From positions 900,001-964,000 of the forward strand of contig WPIO01000133.1 in assembly GCA_009760855.2 (NCBI GenBank): a stretch of DNA of 64,000 nucleotides, written 5' to 3'. Below the pieces are notes generated by a model. It worked only from the letters and a program-made list of their open reading frames with translations, searched no databases and was not told where the DNA came from. Made by a program: the position numbers and the translations under genes. The stretch is from Cristatella mucedo. Lineage: Eukaryota; Bryozoa; Phylactolaemata; Cristatellidae. This document shows, piece by piece, positions 35,301-64,000 of this stretch (positions within the stretch are counted from its first letter, which is position 1; every line of letters begins with the position of its first letter).

Positions 35301-37813
35301 AAACCCGCACACGCTGCGAAGAACATGTGCATGTTAGCTTGTTTTTAAATTTCTTGTTGGTGCAAAGAAAAGCCTTATTATGAATTTTACAATAAGAATA
35401 ACAATACTAATACATTTGCATAGCGTCCTCTGAGAACTCAAGCTCTTTCTGGTCACTGTACATGTTCTCTACAGGAAGCATGCTAAAACGGTTAGTGGTA
35501 ACATGCACAATGTCAACATGCATGGCATGGTTAGGGCGACGTCCACAAGGTCAGCATGCAAATATGGTTAGTAGCGGCATGTATAGTGTCAGCACGCATA
35601 AGCACATAAAGGGCAAATCACAAGGATCTGTCAGATGCTGTCAGAACAGGTGCGTTTTTAGCCTCTTTTTAAATGTCGTCAAGTCGGGGGAGAGACGTCT
35701 AGACACCAGTCGTGAGTTAGTTCCAGGCTTTAGAACCAAACGAGCTAAACGCGCGGTTTCCAATATATTTGAGGTTCGTACGAGGTATAGCTAAACGATT
35801 TGATTCAGAAAATAGGATGGTGGTACGATGCTTGGCCTGGTGAGTGAGTAGCTCTGATAGATAGGCTGGAGCCAGGGAATGAAGAGACCTAAACGTGTGT
35901 CACACAACCTTGAAGTCGATATGCTACGTGACCGGAAGCCAGTAGAGGTCAGTGGAAAGTGATGTGATGTGGCAGCTGCGATACTCTCGACAGACAAGCT
36001 TAGCTGCAGAGATTTGCACCAACTGTAAGCGCCTGATTGCACAGGCCGGTAGACTAGCAAACATTAAGCTATAGAAGTCGAGACGGGATGTTATAAACGC
36101 ATTGACCAATTTGGATGTGGTATCCCTGTCTAAGCAAGGTCGAATTGTAGCAATATTATCTAGCCGAAAGTTTTGGATAAGTAGGTGTAGCAAGACAATG
36201 AAGAGACATACAAGTTAGCGACCTCGGCCTTGAGAAATAGACTCGCTGCTTGATGGAGAGCCGCTGCCGGTCGGTGAGATGACGTTCATGCCCGGCTAGC
36301 CTGGACTTTCGAGTTTCAGAAGTTTCAGAAACTTTGAGTTTTCTTGAGTTTCGCACCGACTGTAAGGGTGTCATTGCAAAGGCAGGAAGACCAGCGATTG
36401 TCGTGGGCTACAGAAGTCAGGACGGGATGTCACGTCGCAAATTCATGGACCAGCATGGCCGCTCTATCGCGTTTCCGAGCCGGCGAGCTGGAGTTTCTGC
36501 ACTATTAGCTAGTCTTTCACGTGGTTCTGTGTTCGTGGCAGGACAGAGAGGCGGTGGGGAGCTAGAGATAGGGGGGCCTGGCAGGCGCGGCTCTAGCTCA
36601 AAAACGACCTCCGGCTCGCTATCTATGTGCCGGCCTATGCGTCGAGCCCGGCTCAGGACTTCCACGTGCTCCTTCCACGTCTCAGCGCTAGTCCTACTTT
36701 AGGGCAGCCGGATCCCCGGTAGGGGGCGCTGCTAGGGCAGCGAAAGGTTACCGGGCGTGGGCACGGAGCACGGGTTCGTGCTTGAGCGCTGGCACCCGCT
36801 ACTCCAAGAGAGCGACTGCGGTCGGGCCCATGCCTTACACAATAATGGCCAGGTGCTGAGTGTCGTACAGTAATCTCGTTCCTTCACAATCATAGATCGT
36901 GCCGCTCTTAAGCCTCGGCCTATAATTTTACGGCCAAGCTCACATTTCATAATCAGGGTTAAGGCTCAAGAAATCAGGCTGTCGAGCTCAAGTGCTCCGT
37001 GCGCCAGCTCCCGGTCGCTTTAAAACCCAGAGTCCGGTGTCATTTTAGCACTGCCCTAATTCTGAAAAGTTCTCCCGGGATTTAACAACGATTACGGAGC
37101 CCAATCGATTGCAACCTTTGGGATCATGCACCCAGAGATTGCGGCTAGTGCGCTGACCGGAAAAATGCCCGTCTCACGTTGTGTCAAAGCAAACGTAAGC
37201 AGCGAGGAGAGAGAAAGCAGCTGCCTAACCGAGTATAGTATTCATTGTTTTATTTAGGTACAATTATTTTATTTTATTTCATTTTATTTTTACTATATTC
37301 TATTATTTCATTCAGGTACAACTCTCTCGAGTCTCGCGGTCGACAAGGAGGCAAGCAGTGGCTGATCTACTGGATTGTATATTCGACATATTCTCTAGTG
37401 GTAAATGTGACGGATTTGTTTTTGTATTGGCTGCCCATGTACTCACCTGTGAAGGTAGGCGCAGCAGCACTTCGCAAGAGTGAGGCAAGGCAGCGTAGAA
37501 GTGCCACGAGCAGCAAAGCCGCGAGCCGCCGTAACCCCCGTGACAAACCAGCGCGCGTCACGTGACCTAGATCGCACTGCTGCTGTGGTTAATGGCGCCG
37601 GAGCCAATCGACGGAGCGGCTCGCGTCTATAGCGGTACATTAAGGCCGCTCTTCCAAGAGGTGACCGCGCTACGGTCGTCATTCAAGGATAAGCATGGCG
37701 ACTTCGGATTCCACCGCCGAGTCGTCTCTCGAGGAGGTGAAAGCCAATCTGACGACGCCGCCTGCTTTTTGACCACCATGGCCGCTGAAATCCTTCGCCG
37801 ATGTTCTTCGTAA
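32123..37813 (+). CDS. REEP5: REEP5/6-type ER membrane-shaping protein (whole gene model)
   Basis: Exons 34,677-34,779, 37,316-37,454 and 37,571-37,813 join in frame and encode a TB2/DP1/HVA22-family protein. There is a hydrophobic hairpin (ATAAVALVALAIANGSVV), the family signature GLAYPAYATYNSLES, a second hydrophobic region (QWLIYWIVYSTYSLVVN) and DLFLYWLPMYSPVKIALLLW, followed by LMAPEPIDGAARVYSGTLRP. These line up with REEP5 blocks IGFGYPAY, QWLTYWVVYGVFS, DIFLSWFPFYYMLK, LLWCMAP and RPFFLKHE. Known family role: wedge-like hairpins that curve tubular endoplasmic reticulum and help protein trafficking. The 5' end is unresolved between exons at 32,123 and 33,175. Introns hold SINEs, L2 pieces and an 11-bp minisatellite. 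Confidence 0.85.
32865..33009. repeat. 11-bp minisatellite
   Basis: About 13 head-to-tail units of CCGCCCTCCGG with almost no variation. Because 11 is not a multiple of three, all frames read an 11-residue repeat (such as RPPSGRPPAAL) and stay open, producing spurious ORFs on both strands. It lies in the first intron region of the REEP-type gene. Confidence 0.97.
33175..33259 (+). CDS. REEP5: Possible alternative REEP-type exon (N-terminal)
   Basis: The acceptor TTTTTCAGCTTTAG precedes 28 codons plus one base, then a strong donor (GGAGTAAGTA). The reading DLEYLAKTFRRRGSGR, joined to TLAATAAVALVAL of the next exon, resembles the DLLAKLEAKTGVNR...GLVAL region of REEP5, and the phase matches exon 34,677. 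It cannot follow the 32,158 donor, since that gives a stop, but would fit the donor at 32,116 in phase 0. The similarity is modest, so this exon is tentative. Confidence 0.4.
33260..33778. other. Intron sequence, nothing recognised
   Basis: Mixed sequence after the tentative exon, with no repeat family identified. Confidence 0.4.
33779..33946 (+). mobile_element. tRNA-derived SINE (family 2)
   Basis: CACGATGGCTCACTTGGTGTGG head, B-box CGTGGGTTCGATTCC, then GCAAGTGGTGGTGATAGC and tail TGTCGCTATACAAAAAAGGC. Confidence 0.88.
34030..34155. repeat. A-rich (AAATA)n/(GATAA)n tract
   Basis: About 125 nt of AAATAAAATAAA and AAAGATAATA repeats in the REEP intron. Confidence 0.9.
34250..34412 (-). mobile_element. 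tRNA-derived SINE (family 2)
   Basis: Minus orientation: GGATTCGAACCTGCCACCTC (B-box complement) and CGCCACCGCTTGCAGTTGGCAA match the family 2 body. It ends near GGGCTACCAAAGCC. Confidence 0.85.
34677..34779 (+). CDS. REEP5: REEP-type gene, exon with first membrane hairpin
   Basis: Acceptor TTTTCTCTCCACAG, donor CCACGTAAGT. It carries 2 nt + 33 codons + 2 nt. The residues are hydrophobic (AAVALVALAIANGSVV) and run into CKVVGLAYPAYA, matching CNLIGFGYPAY of REEP5. It splices to 37,316 so that AC + G makes Thr. Confidence 0.88.
34868..35012 (-). mobile_element. tRNA-derived SINE with L2-like tail (family 1), diverged
   Basis: Plus reading GCGCCCTCAAAGAACCTAATCTC, CATGCCACGGGGCTCGAGCC and GGCGAGCACGTTTAACCAATCCG is the reverse complement of the family 1 tail, B-box and A-box head. 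Confidence 0.8.
35180..35375 (-). mobile_element. L2 (family A) 3' UTR remnant
   Basis: CTCTTTCTAGGCACTTTACATTTG and GTCAGCACGCATAAGCACC match L2 3' UTR in antisense. Strongly diverged. Confidence 0.6.
35385..36455 (-). mobile_element. L2 (family A) fragments, two partly overlapping pieces
   Basis: From the antisense 3' end at about 35,390 through antisense RT C-terminal coding to about 36,195 (minus frame VCREYRSCHITSLSTDLYWL). A second piece repeats the GCGACCTCGGCCTTGA...GCTGCTTGATGG region to about 36,455. Many stops; non-functional. It sits in the last long intron of the REEP-type gene. Confidence 0.8.
36460..37315. other. Intron sequence, no exon recognised
   Basis: Unique sequence with a GC-rich part (36,500-36,800) and a TTTTATTTCATTTTATTT tract at 37,260-37,310 that serves as the polypyrimidine region before the next exon. 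Confidence 0.5.
37316..37454 (+). CDS. REEP5: REEP-type gene, central exon
   Basis: Acceptor TTATTTCATTCAG, donor GTGAAGGTAGGC; 1 nt + 46 codons, leaving phase 0. It encodes YNSLESRGRQGGKQWLIYWI and DLFLYWLPMYSPVK, matching KAIESPNKEDDTQWLTYW and DIFLSWFPFYYMLK of REEP5. This is the best-conserved part of the gene. Confidence 0.9.
37571..37813 (+). CDS. REEP5: REEP-type gene, last recognised exon
   Basis: The acceptor CACGTGACCTAG is weak in pyrimidines. The exon begins in phase 0 with IALLLWLMAPEPIDGAARVY and SGTLRPLFQE, matching [20 protein letters not shown] and IRPFF. After SSFKDKHGD the frame-1 reading loses family character and stops at 37,811-37,813. The +1 frame from 37,695 instead reads MATSDSTAESSLEEVKANLT and stops at about 37,770. 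A GTAAGC donor at 37,810 overlaps the frame-1 stop, so the exon might continue elsewhere. Confidence 0.8.
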   Translation: MALLLWLMAPEPIDGAARVYSGTLRPLFQEVTALRSSFKDKHGDFGFHRRVVSRGGESQSDDAACFLTTMAAEILRRCSS

Positions 37814-37844
37814 GCGGGTAAGCCAATTCCCTCTGGGTTCTTAA

Positions 37845-37850
37845 AATAAA
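37845..37850 (+). terminator. Polyadenylation signal AATAAA
   Basis: AATAAA in TTAAAATAAAAAGG lies 32 nt after the REEP stop codon. It is a plausible 3' end for that gene. Confidence 0.5.
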
Positions 37851-38117
37851 AAGGACACAGGACTTTAGCCTCATTGAAAACTTACCGTCGTAGGCAAATA
37901 GCCGCTCGCTACGAATGTTCATCCAGCAGCATTTGGAGTCATTGTAGCTATCACTAACCACTGCAATGCGGTGGCAGTATTTAAAATTAGCATGCAAGGC
38001 AGCCAATTGTACAGGCGTAGGCATTTCAATGCGTAGGCCGCAGCCCTCGCCGTCCTTTCCCCCTCGGGGATTGTCGCTTGTATCTCGGCATGGCCGTGCA
38101 AAATGGCCGTGCATGGC

Positions 38118-38200
38118 CATGCCATGCAATGCAAAGTGACTAGAAAGAGATTAAGTATTCCGCGGGCGCTACACAAATGCATTAATACTATTATTACTTA
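38118..38200 (+). mobile_element. L2 (family A) 3' terminus
   Basis: GCAAAGTGACTAGAAAGAGATTAAG...GGGCGCTACACAAATGCATT then an AATACTATTATTA tail. Confidence 0.7.
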
Positions 38201-38224
38201 ACGCATCTTTTATCGGCTTTAAAT

Positions 38225-38335
38225 TAATAATAATAAATTTGATAAAGCGCCCTCAGAGAACTGAATCTCTTTCTAGGCACTTTACATTTGCTGCAAAGGA
38301 AGCCCGATCAAAGAAAGCACAATTGAACTATTAAC
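38225..38335 (-). mobile_element. L2 (family A) 3' terminus
   Basis: An ATAATAATAAATTTGATAAAG tail, then CGCCCTCAGAGAACTGAATCTC in antisense. It forms a tail-to-tail pair with the piece on its left. Confidence 0.8.
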
Positions 38336-38354
38336 TAGGCTAGGAGTGTTTTCT

Positions 38355-38537
38355 AAAAAAAATATTAGCTGATTTATCAGCCCTTTTGTATAGGGGCAGA
38401 AGAACCTTAAAGGCTAGCACCACCGCTTGCAGAGGCAATAAATGATCACCCACTGCAGGATTCGACCCCACGACATCTGGACCGAGGTCGTGAACAGCAA
38501 TTGCCATAGCCAGTGAGCCATCACGGCTCACTGAGGT
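38355..38537 (-). mobile_element. tRNA-derived SINE (family 2)
   Basis: Antisense of the family: CAGGATTCGACCCCACGAC (B-box), AGCACCACCGCTTGCAGAGGC, and GCCAGTGAGCCATCACGGCTCAC (head). Confidence 0.88.
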
Positions 38538-38539
38538 AC

Positions 38540-40265
38540 CCATTGGCGTCGCAAAATTCCTCCATCATTTTCTTCCACCGAGGGGCGTGTTCCTCCAGCG
38601 GGGGGGGGGGCTGTTATTTTTGCAGGGGTGGCGAGCACGCTAGGCATTTTATTCTAGATAAGGCTGAGTAGACCTTTCAGGCAGCGAGTCCTTTTTTTTC
38701 ACCTCAGGTCTCTTGGGAACGTGATCGGCAGCTGAAATTGTGGTTTAAATTTCGGGATTTTTTACGATTTTCTCTCCGGCCACGACCAGTCTTTGACGAA
38801 GTGCTTCGGTTGCTCCTAAAATAGTGTTCGCGCTTCGGCACGAAAATCTAAGGCCTGTCGCTTGAGATGGCGGACTACTTTTTAAGAATGGCTGCCATGT
38901 TCCACCCCCTCCCTCGAGTAGTCGGTCGAGGTGCTGCAGATCTTCGCAGCACACGTTCGGCCTTCAGATAGGACCGCCCGGCAGAAGGCTCTGGTAGCAG
39001 TGCTTGAGAGCAGAAATCAGGAGTTCCGACCTCTCGAGAGGCGACCAGTGCCGCTCTGGAACCATGTAGCAATGTAACTACAGAAATATTTATCTTTAAA
39101 AGCCAGTGAGCATACGCTGTTAAGCAGTCGTGACCCGGCCGCTTCTAGCCCTCCACGCTCCGCTAGCATTTGACTTTGACTTTGCCCTTGCCAAGCACCG
39201 TCGCACCGGCCCGACCTTTCCATTAGACTGTGCCTCGAGTTAAGCACTCGCAGCCGTAGCTTCCGCTTGACGATCGACTTTCTCATAAAAACGCTCGACT
39301 CTGGAATTACTGCGAGCATCGCTGTGAAGTAACACAAAGGCGACTACAAGACAGACTGTGGCAACCACTGGCGCCATCGCCGAAAATAGATCTCGAACGC
39401 TTCCGCAAGATAGCGTGAATGCTGTCAGCTTGCTAGGCTAGTATAGCATACCTACCCTCACTCAGCTCGTTAGGCAATCGTGACAGAAAAATACTTAATG
39501 TAGGCTCATTCCCGGGGAATTTCGGTCGCCTTCATTTAAGATCAAGATTTAGCACCTTCTAGAGTAGCTCTTGGCTTAGGGTTCGTTACTCACCCATCGT
39601 GGCCAACCATGCACCGCCTGATAGCGAAATGTGCGCAATGTCCCTTTCTTGCTAACCTGTTCTGCCGCCACGTGCTATCCCGCGGAGTGCTATTGATCCA
39701 TCATTTATATTTTGGCCGTTCCGCCTCAGTTTCCTTTACATTCATAATGTTGCAAAGCAGCTAATTTGACCCGATGCTGTCGGGTTTTGATAGAAAGAGT
39801 GAATTTAAGCAAATCTATACCGCAACGTTCACGCTTTGGTGCCATTCACATCGAAGCTGGCTCCCTGGACCCGCCATGGCTGCTGTTTTACCAGCTGCTC
39901 TAGATGCCAGCCATTTTGCCTTCCGAGATACGCGGATAGCGAGACATCGGCATCTGTTCGCATTCAGCCACTTCAGTAGGCGAGTGTAGAGAGAGCTCAG
40001 CGAAGTTCGTGAAAAGGTGGACGAGGTAGATAAGGAAGAAATTTGGAATCTGGAGCGCTCGCCACATACCTGAACTCGATGGACTTTGTCCCGTTTTAGA
40101 GTGATAGGCCAGCGTCTACTGTTGCCGTTAGCTGTGCAAGCTACAATGCTATTCTATTAGCAGTCCGTTAGCATCAAATTATTCCACTGCTGTTGTTTAT
40201 TTACAACGATTTACTAAAAGTATCATTTTCAAAGATTGGGAGCATTTGCCACGATTGATAAATGC
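38540..40265. other. Unique intergenic sequence, no gene seen
   Basis: About 1.7 kb between the two genes with only short frames. It includes a G-run at 38,601-38,609. No exon, repeat family or RNA gene was recognised. Confidence 0.4.
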
Positions 40266-40450
40266 ATGAGCGGTGAGCCGCGATGGCACACTAGGTAAGG
40301 CGGTGCTTTTACGACCTCGGGACCAAGGTTATAGATTCAAATCCTGCGGAGGGCTATCCTTTATTGTCGCTGCAAGCGATGGTGATAGCCGTAAACGTAA
40401 ATGCTCTTCTGTCGCTATACAAATGAGGCGGTTAAGTCAGCTAAAATTGT
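40266..40450 (+). mobile_element. tRNA-derived SINE (family 2)
   Basis: GGTGAGCCGCGATGGCACAC head, ATTCAAATCCTGCGG (decayed B-box), GCAAGCGATGGTGATAGCC, then CTTCTGTCGCTATACAAATG. Confidence 0.85.
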
Positions 40451-40454
40451 TTTT

Positions 40455-41125
40455 CTAGTATGAGTAAACGACCTACTAAAGACACGATCAGAGCTTGGGC
40501 TAGCGGATTTTATGCGTATGACCACTGATGAAGAACCTGTAAAAGCAGTTAAAAACCCAAACGACCTATGACCCCAAACGCTGCTAGGATCGTCGCTTTT
40601 AACCTGCGCCGTCTAACAGGCGAGATCATTCACTAGCTACCGGTGGCAAGTTCTCGAATACCGGCCTGAAGCTGCCCAAATAAATTTGGTAACGCCTTAA
40701 ATTGTTTGACGTACATTCCGGATGAGTCCGTACTCATAAGACAGCGTGCTAAAGACACCTTAGGAAGAAATGCCTGACGCGTGCTTGATGCTTTAGGTAT
40801 ATTCTTCAAGATTGTTCCTCCAAAAATTCCGCTTCTCGAAGATACCTTGCTTCTCAAATACGCAAGTGTATCGCAAGCACTTTGTTTTTTTGGTTTTGTT
40901 TCCGATAGTAGCCAAGGCATCAAACACTTTTCCAGCTATGTTTGGTGTTACGGATGGCTATTATAACAGCAAGTGCATGTAGATAATTATTTTGAAGGCT
41001 ATACGAAACTCGGATGCAATGCTGACACTGTGCAGTACCTATGCAGTATTGCGTTCGCTATCGACACTTCGTAGCGACATTTGGCTAGCGACACAGGTAT
41101 CACTATCTGTAGGTCCATAAAGCCA
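40455..41125. other. Unique intergenic sequence, no gene seen
   Basis: Short overlapping frames on both strands at 40,633-40,966. None has a recognisable domain. Confidence 0.4.
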
Positions 41126-41129
41126 CAGT

Positions 41130-41255
41130 GACTAAGTGAGCGAGGACAACGTGAGGGCACGAAGAGGCCAAAATGGTTTAGCACTTCGACTTGGTATAAA
41201 GGAGCCGACTTATGGTGGGCCTTGTCGGTTAGAGTAAGGATTCTGCTTCATATTC
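41130..41255 (-). mobile_element. L2-type (family B) remnant
   Basis: AAAGGAGCCGACTTATGGTGGGCCTTGTCGG matches AAGGAGCCAAGCCGTGGCGGGCCTTGTGGG of the 12,150 fragment, antisense to the AP-YLAELL coding region. Diverged. Confidence 0.6.
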
Positions 41256-42058
41256 ATTGATGTAATCTTTTCCAATAGAGACGGGTAGTTTTGAACGTGG
41301 ACTCGCTGCAGCGGTGCCTGACACTGAACGTCTCTTTCCGGTCGATCGATCGATCTTTCTGGCACAAGTAAAACGACAGGACAACTGATTCCACAGCCTC
41401 GATTATATTGTGGCCGACGTTGCCCCCACTTGCAGTGGATGTTAAAGAGTTGCAAGTGGATCAGAACTGAGAGGGTGAGGTCGTGAGGTAGGTGATCCTT
41501 ACATGCACTCACGACCTTCGGCACTGCACTCGCCAATAATTGTCATCGTCATAAACTCCAACAAGTGAGAAAAACAACTGCTATACTGTGCACTGCATTT
41601 AACACCAACGTTGCACGGAGCTAATAAGAAATGGCAACATGCGCACCATCAGCTCAAGCTGCAAATGAGCTGGCACAAAGCTGAGCAGTCCAGCCAGTTA
41701 CGAGTGCTGCTCGTGGCTGGCCATTGTTCCACGAACCGACTATGCATTAGTAGGCATTTGTATCGTGCAGCCGAATAGTCCGTGCAGGCAGCTGGCAGCG
41801 AAGCAGTCCGTCCAAACTGCGGAGGAACAAGCAGCTGCTGCCCAGTCACATGTCAAACTGTGCACATTCGCACCCCAACATGCCCAATGCATGCTTCAGA
41901 TTAGCTGCTGCCACGGCAGCTGCCACTGAAGGCGACTGGCAAGTGAGTGCATTCACGTGAGACAATCGCAGCGTGAGACAATCGCAGCGTGAGACAATGC
42001 ATCGCTCCTTTTGGTGCAGCGGAAGCTACTCAGCCTAGCGCTGACTAGCGTTCGAACA

Positions 42059-42060
<2 letters not shown>

Positions 42061-42126
<66 letters not shown>
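42061..42126. repeat. (CT)n microsatellite in the LRRC49 3' flank
   Basis: About 66 nt of pure CT, 350 nt beyond the LRRC49 stop codon. Confidence 0.97.
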
Positions 42127-42128
<2 letters not shown>

Positions 42129-42478
42129 AGTGATTGCATCTGCTGCTGCTGCTCTCGAGGTGGGCCACTCTTGCATTCCCCACGTGAACGCGTCTAAGAT
42201 GGCAGCCCGCCATTTAGAACCATGGCTCGGCAGATTGAGGCCTACAGGAGCGCAGCGGAGGCAGAATGGAGCCGCGGTACTGTGCCAGTCCTCTGTGCTG
42301 TCCTCTGCCCATAGCTGATAGCTCTCCTCACCTATGGCGGTCGTTACACCTTGCAGGCGCTGAAAGGCGCTGAGGCTGCCTTCCTCCCACAGGCGCAGGA
42401 AGGCACGGACGAATGGTGCCCCACCGTAAGTGATCGGAGAGGATGTGACGTAAGATTCGTTGCCTTCGTTCGCACGCC

Positions 42479-63086
<20,608 letters not shown>

Positions 63087-63271
63087 CTGGTGTATCTGAA
63101 CGAATCAGCGAAAGGACGAAAGATCACTTCACGCCAACTAGCATGCCTGTGGGCCACACGTTTCAAAGACCCTCAGAATGCACCAAAAGTGCCAATTATC
63201 AAACAGTCGAAATGCATAGCCAAAGCATCAGATATTAGCTGCAGCAAACTCGTACTTAACTTGTGCTTAAG

Positions 63272-63275
<4 letters not shown>

Positions 63276-63321
<46 letters not shown>

Positions 63322-63330
63322 CTATCTCTA

Positions 63331-63416
<86 letters not shown>

Positions 63417-63565
63417 ACTCACTCACTCACTCACTCACTCACTCACTCACTCACTCACTCACTCACTCACTCACTCACTCACTCACTCACTCACTCACTC
63501 ACTCACTCACTCACTCACTCACTCACTCACTCACTCACTCACTCTCTCTCTCTCTTCTCTCTCTC
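63276..63565. repeat. (CT)n-(TATC)n-(CT)n-(ACTC)n compound array
   Basis: About 290 nt including about 32 uninterrupted ACTC units. The Thr-His-Ser-Leu frame here is an artefact. It abuts an L2 fragment on its right. Confidence 0.97.
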
Positions 63566-63569
63566 TTCA

Positions 63570-63700
63570 ATTGCTTCCACTAGCCTACCTATCTGACCTC
63601 TCCATCTCCACCTGCAAAGACTTCGCATCATTTAAGACTCAGCTAAGGAAGCATCTGCTCTGCTCTAGTCAGCTTTCCCTGCACCACAGTGAACTTCTCT
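63570..63700 (+). mobile_element. L2 (family A) C-terminal remnant
   Basis: The plus frame reads PLAYLSDLSISTCKDFASFK and TQLRKHLLCSS, matching the end of the L2 ORF (YLSDILPH...LTTFKRNLKTYLFRTAF). Internally deleted. Confidence 0.75.
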
Positions 63701-64000
63701 TGCACCACAGTGAACTTCTCTTCTTGTGTACTTTGCATGCATACATGAGCATGATGAAGCGCCGGCTACTAGCCAAGGGTCCTACTAACAGGTCTTCTTG
63801 TACTGCTTCTGCAAGCAGGCTTAAGCATTCAAAATCGTGTGTTTTTGCATGCTTTGCAATGCATACAAAACCTCTTGCTTTTAAATTCTTTTCTACGAAT
63901 AATAATGTACATGTCATGAACTCTTAGCGATTGATTTGGGCAAAGATGTAGTTCTTTTAGGCTGCTACAAAAATGACCTATACTCATTAATAGCATTATT
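63700..64000. other. LRRC49 intron sequence, nothing recognised
   Basis: Contains a short direct duplication (CACCACAGTGAACTTCTCTT twice at 63,681-63,721). No exon was seen on the minus strand. Confidence 0.4.

Overview
This is nuclear DNA from a multicellular eukaryote, most likely an invertebrate animal. It has GT-AG introns, several 5'-truncated L2-clade non-LTR retrotransposons, two tRNA-derived SINE families, very many microsatellites, and two recognisable conserved eukaryotic genes split into small exons. I cannot name the species. No rRNA gene, functional tRNA gene, CRISPR array or prokaryote-type operon was seen.

Layout. (1) 1-20.6 kb is a GC-rich, CpG-rich block built by nested tandem duplication: about 584-9,500 is repeated as 12,051-20,587, and within it a roughly 1 kb sub-unit around a CT microsatellite recurs. 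No protein family was recognised there, but splice-donor-like and polyadenylation-like sites are kept between copies. (2) 20.6-31.2 kb is repeat-rich: GC hairpins, a (CCG)n run, a 17-bp minisatellite, (CCT)n and (GA)n arrays, and an L2 element with a 388-codon reverse transcriptase ORF on the minus strand. (3) 31.5-37.9 kb holds a plus-strand REEP5/6-type gene (TB2/DP1/HVA22 family). Three core exons are clear and the 5' end is unresolved; a CpG-rich block at 31.55-32.3 kb is the likely promoter. (4) 42.5-63.1 kb holds the 3' eleven exons (573 codons plus stop) of a minus-strand LRRC49 homologue, a subunit of the tubulin polyglutamylase complex. All exon phases join without a break. Its N-terminal exons lie beyond 64,000. 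Its introns are full of L2 fragments, SINEs and microsatellites.

The two genes are convergent, about 4.7 kb apart, and have no obvious functional link: ER membrane shaping versus tubulin modification of cilia and centrosomes. Most long open frames here are artefacts of simple repeats ((CT)n, (GA)n, (CCG)n, or 17-bp and 11-bp minisatellites) and are not annotated as genes.
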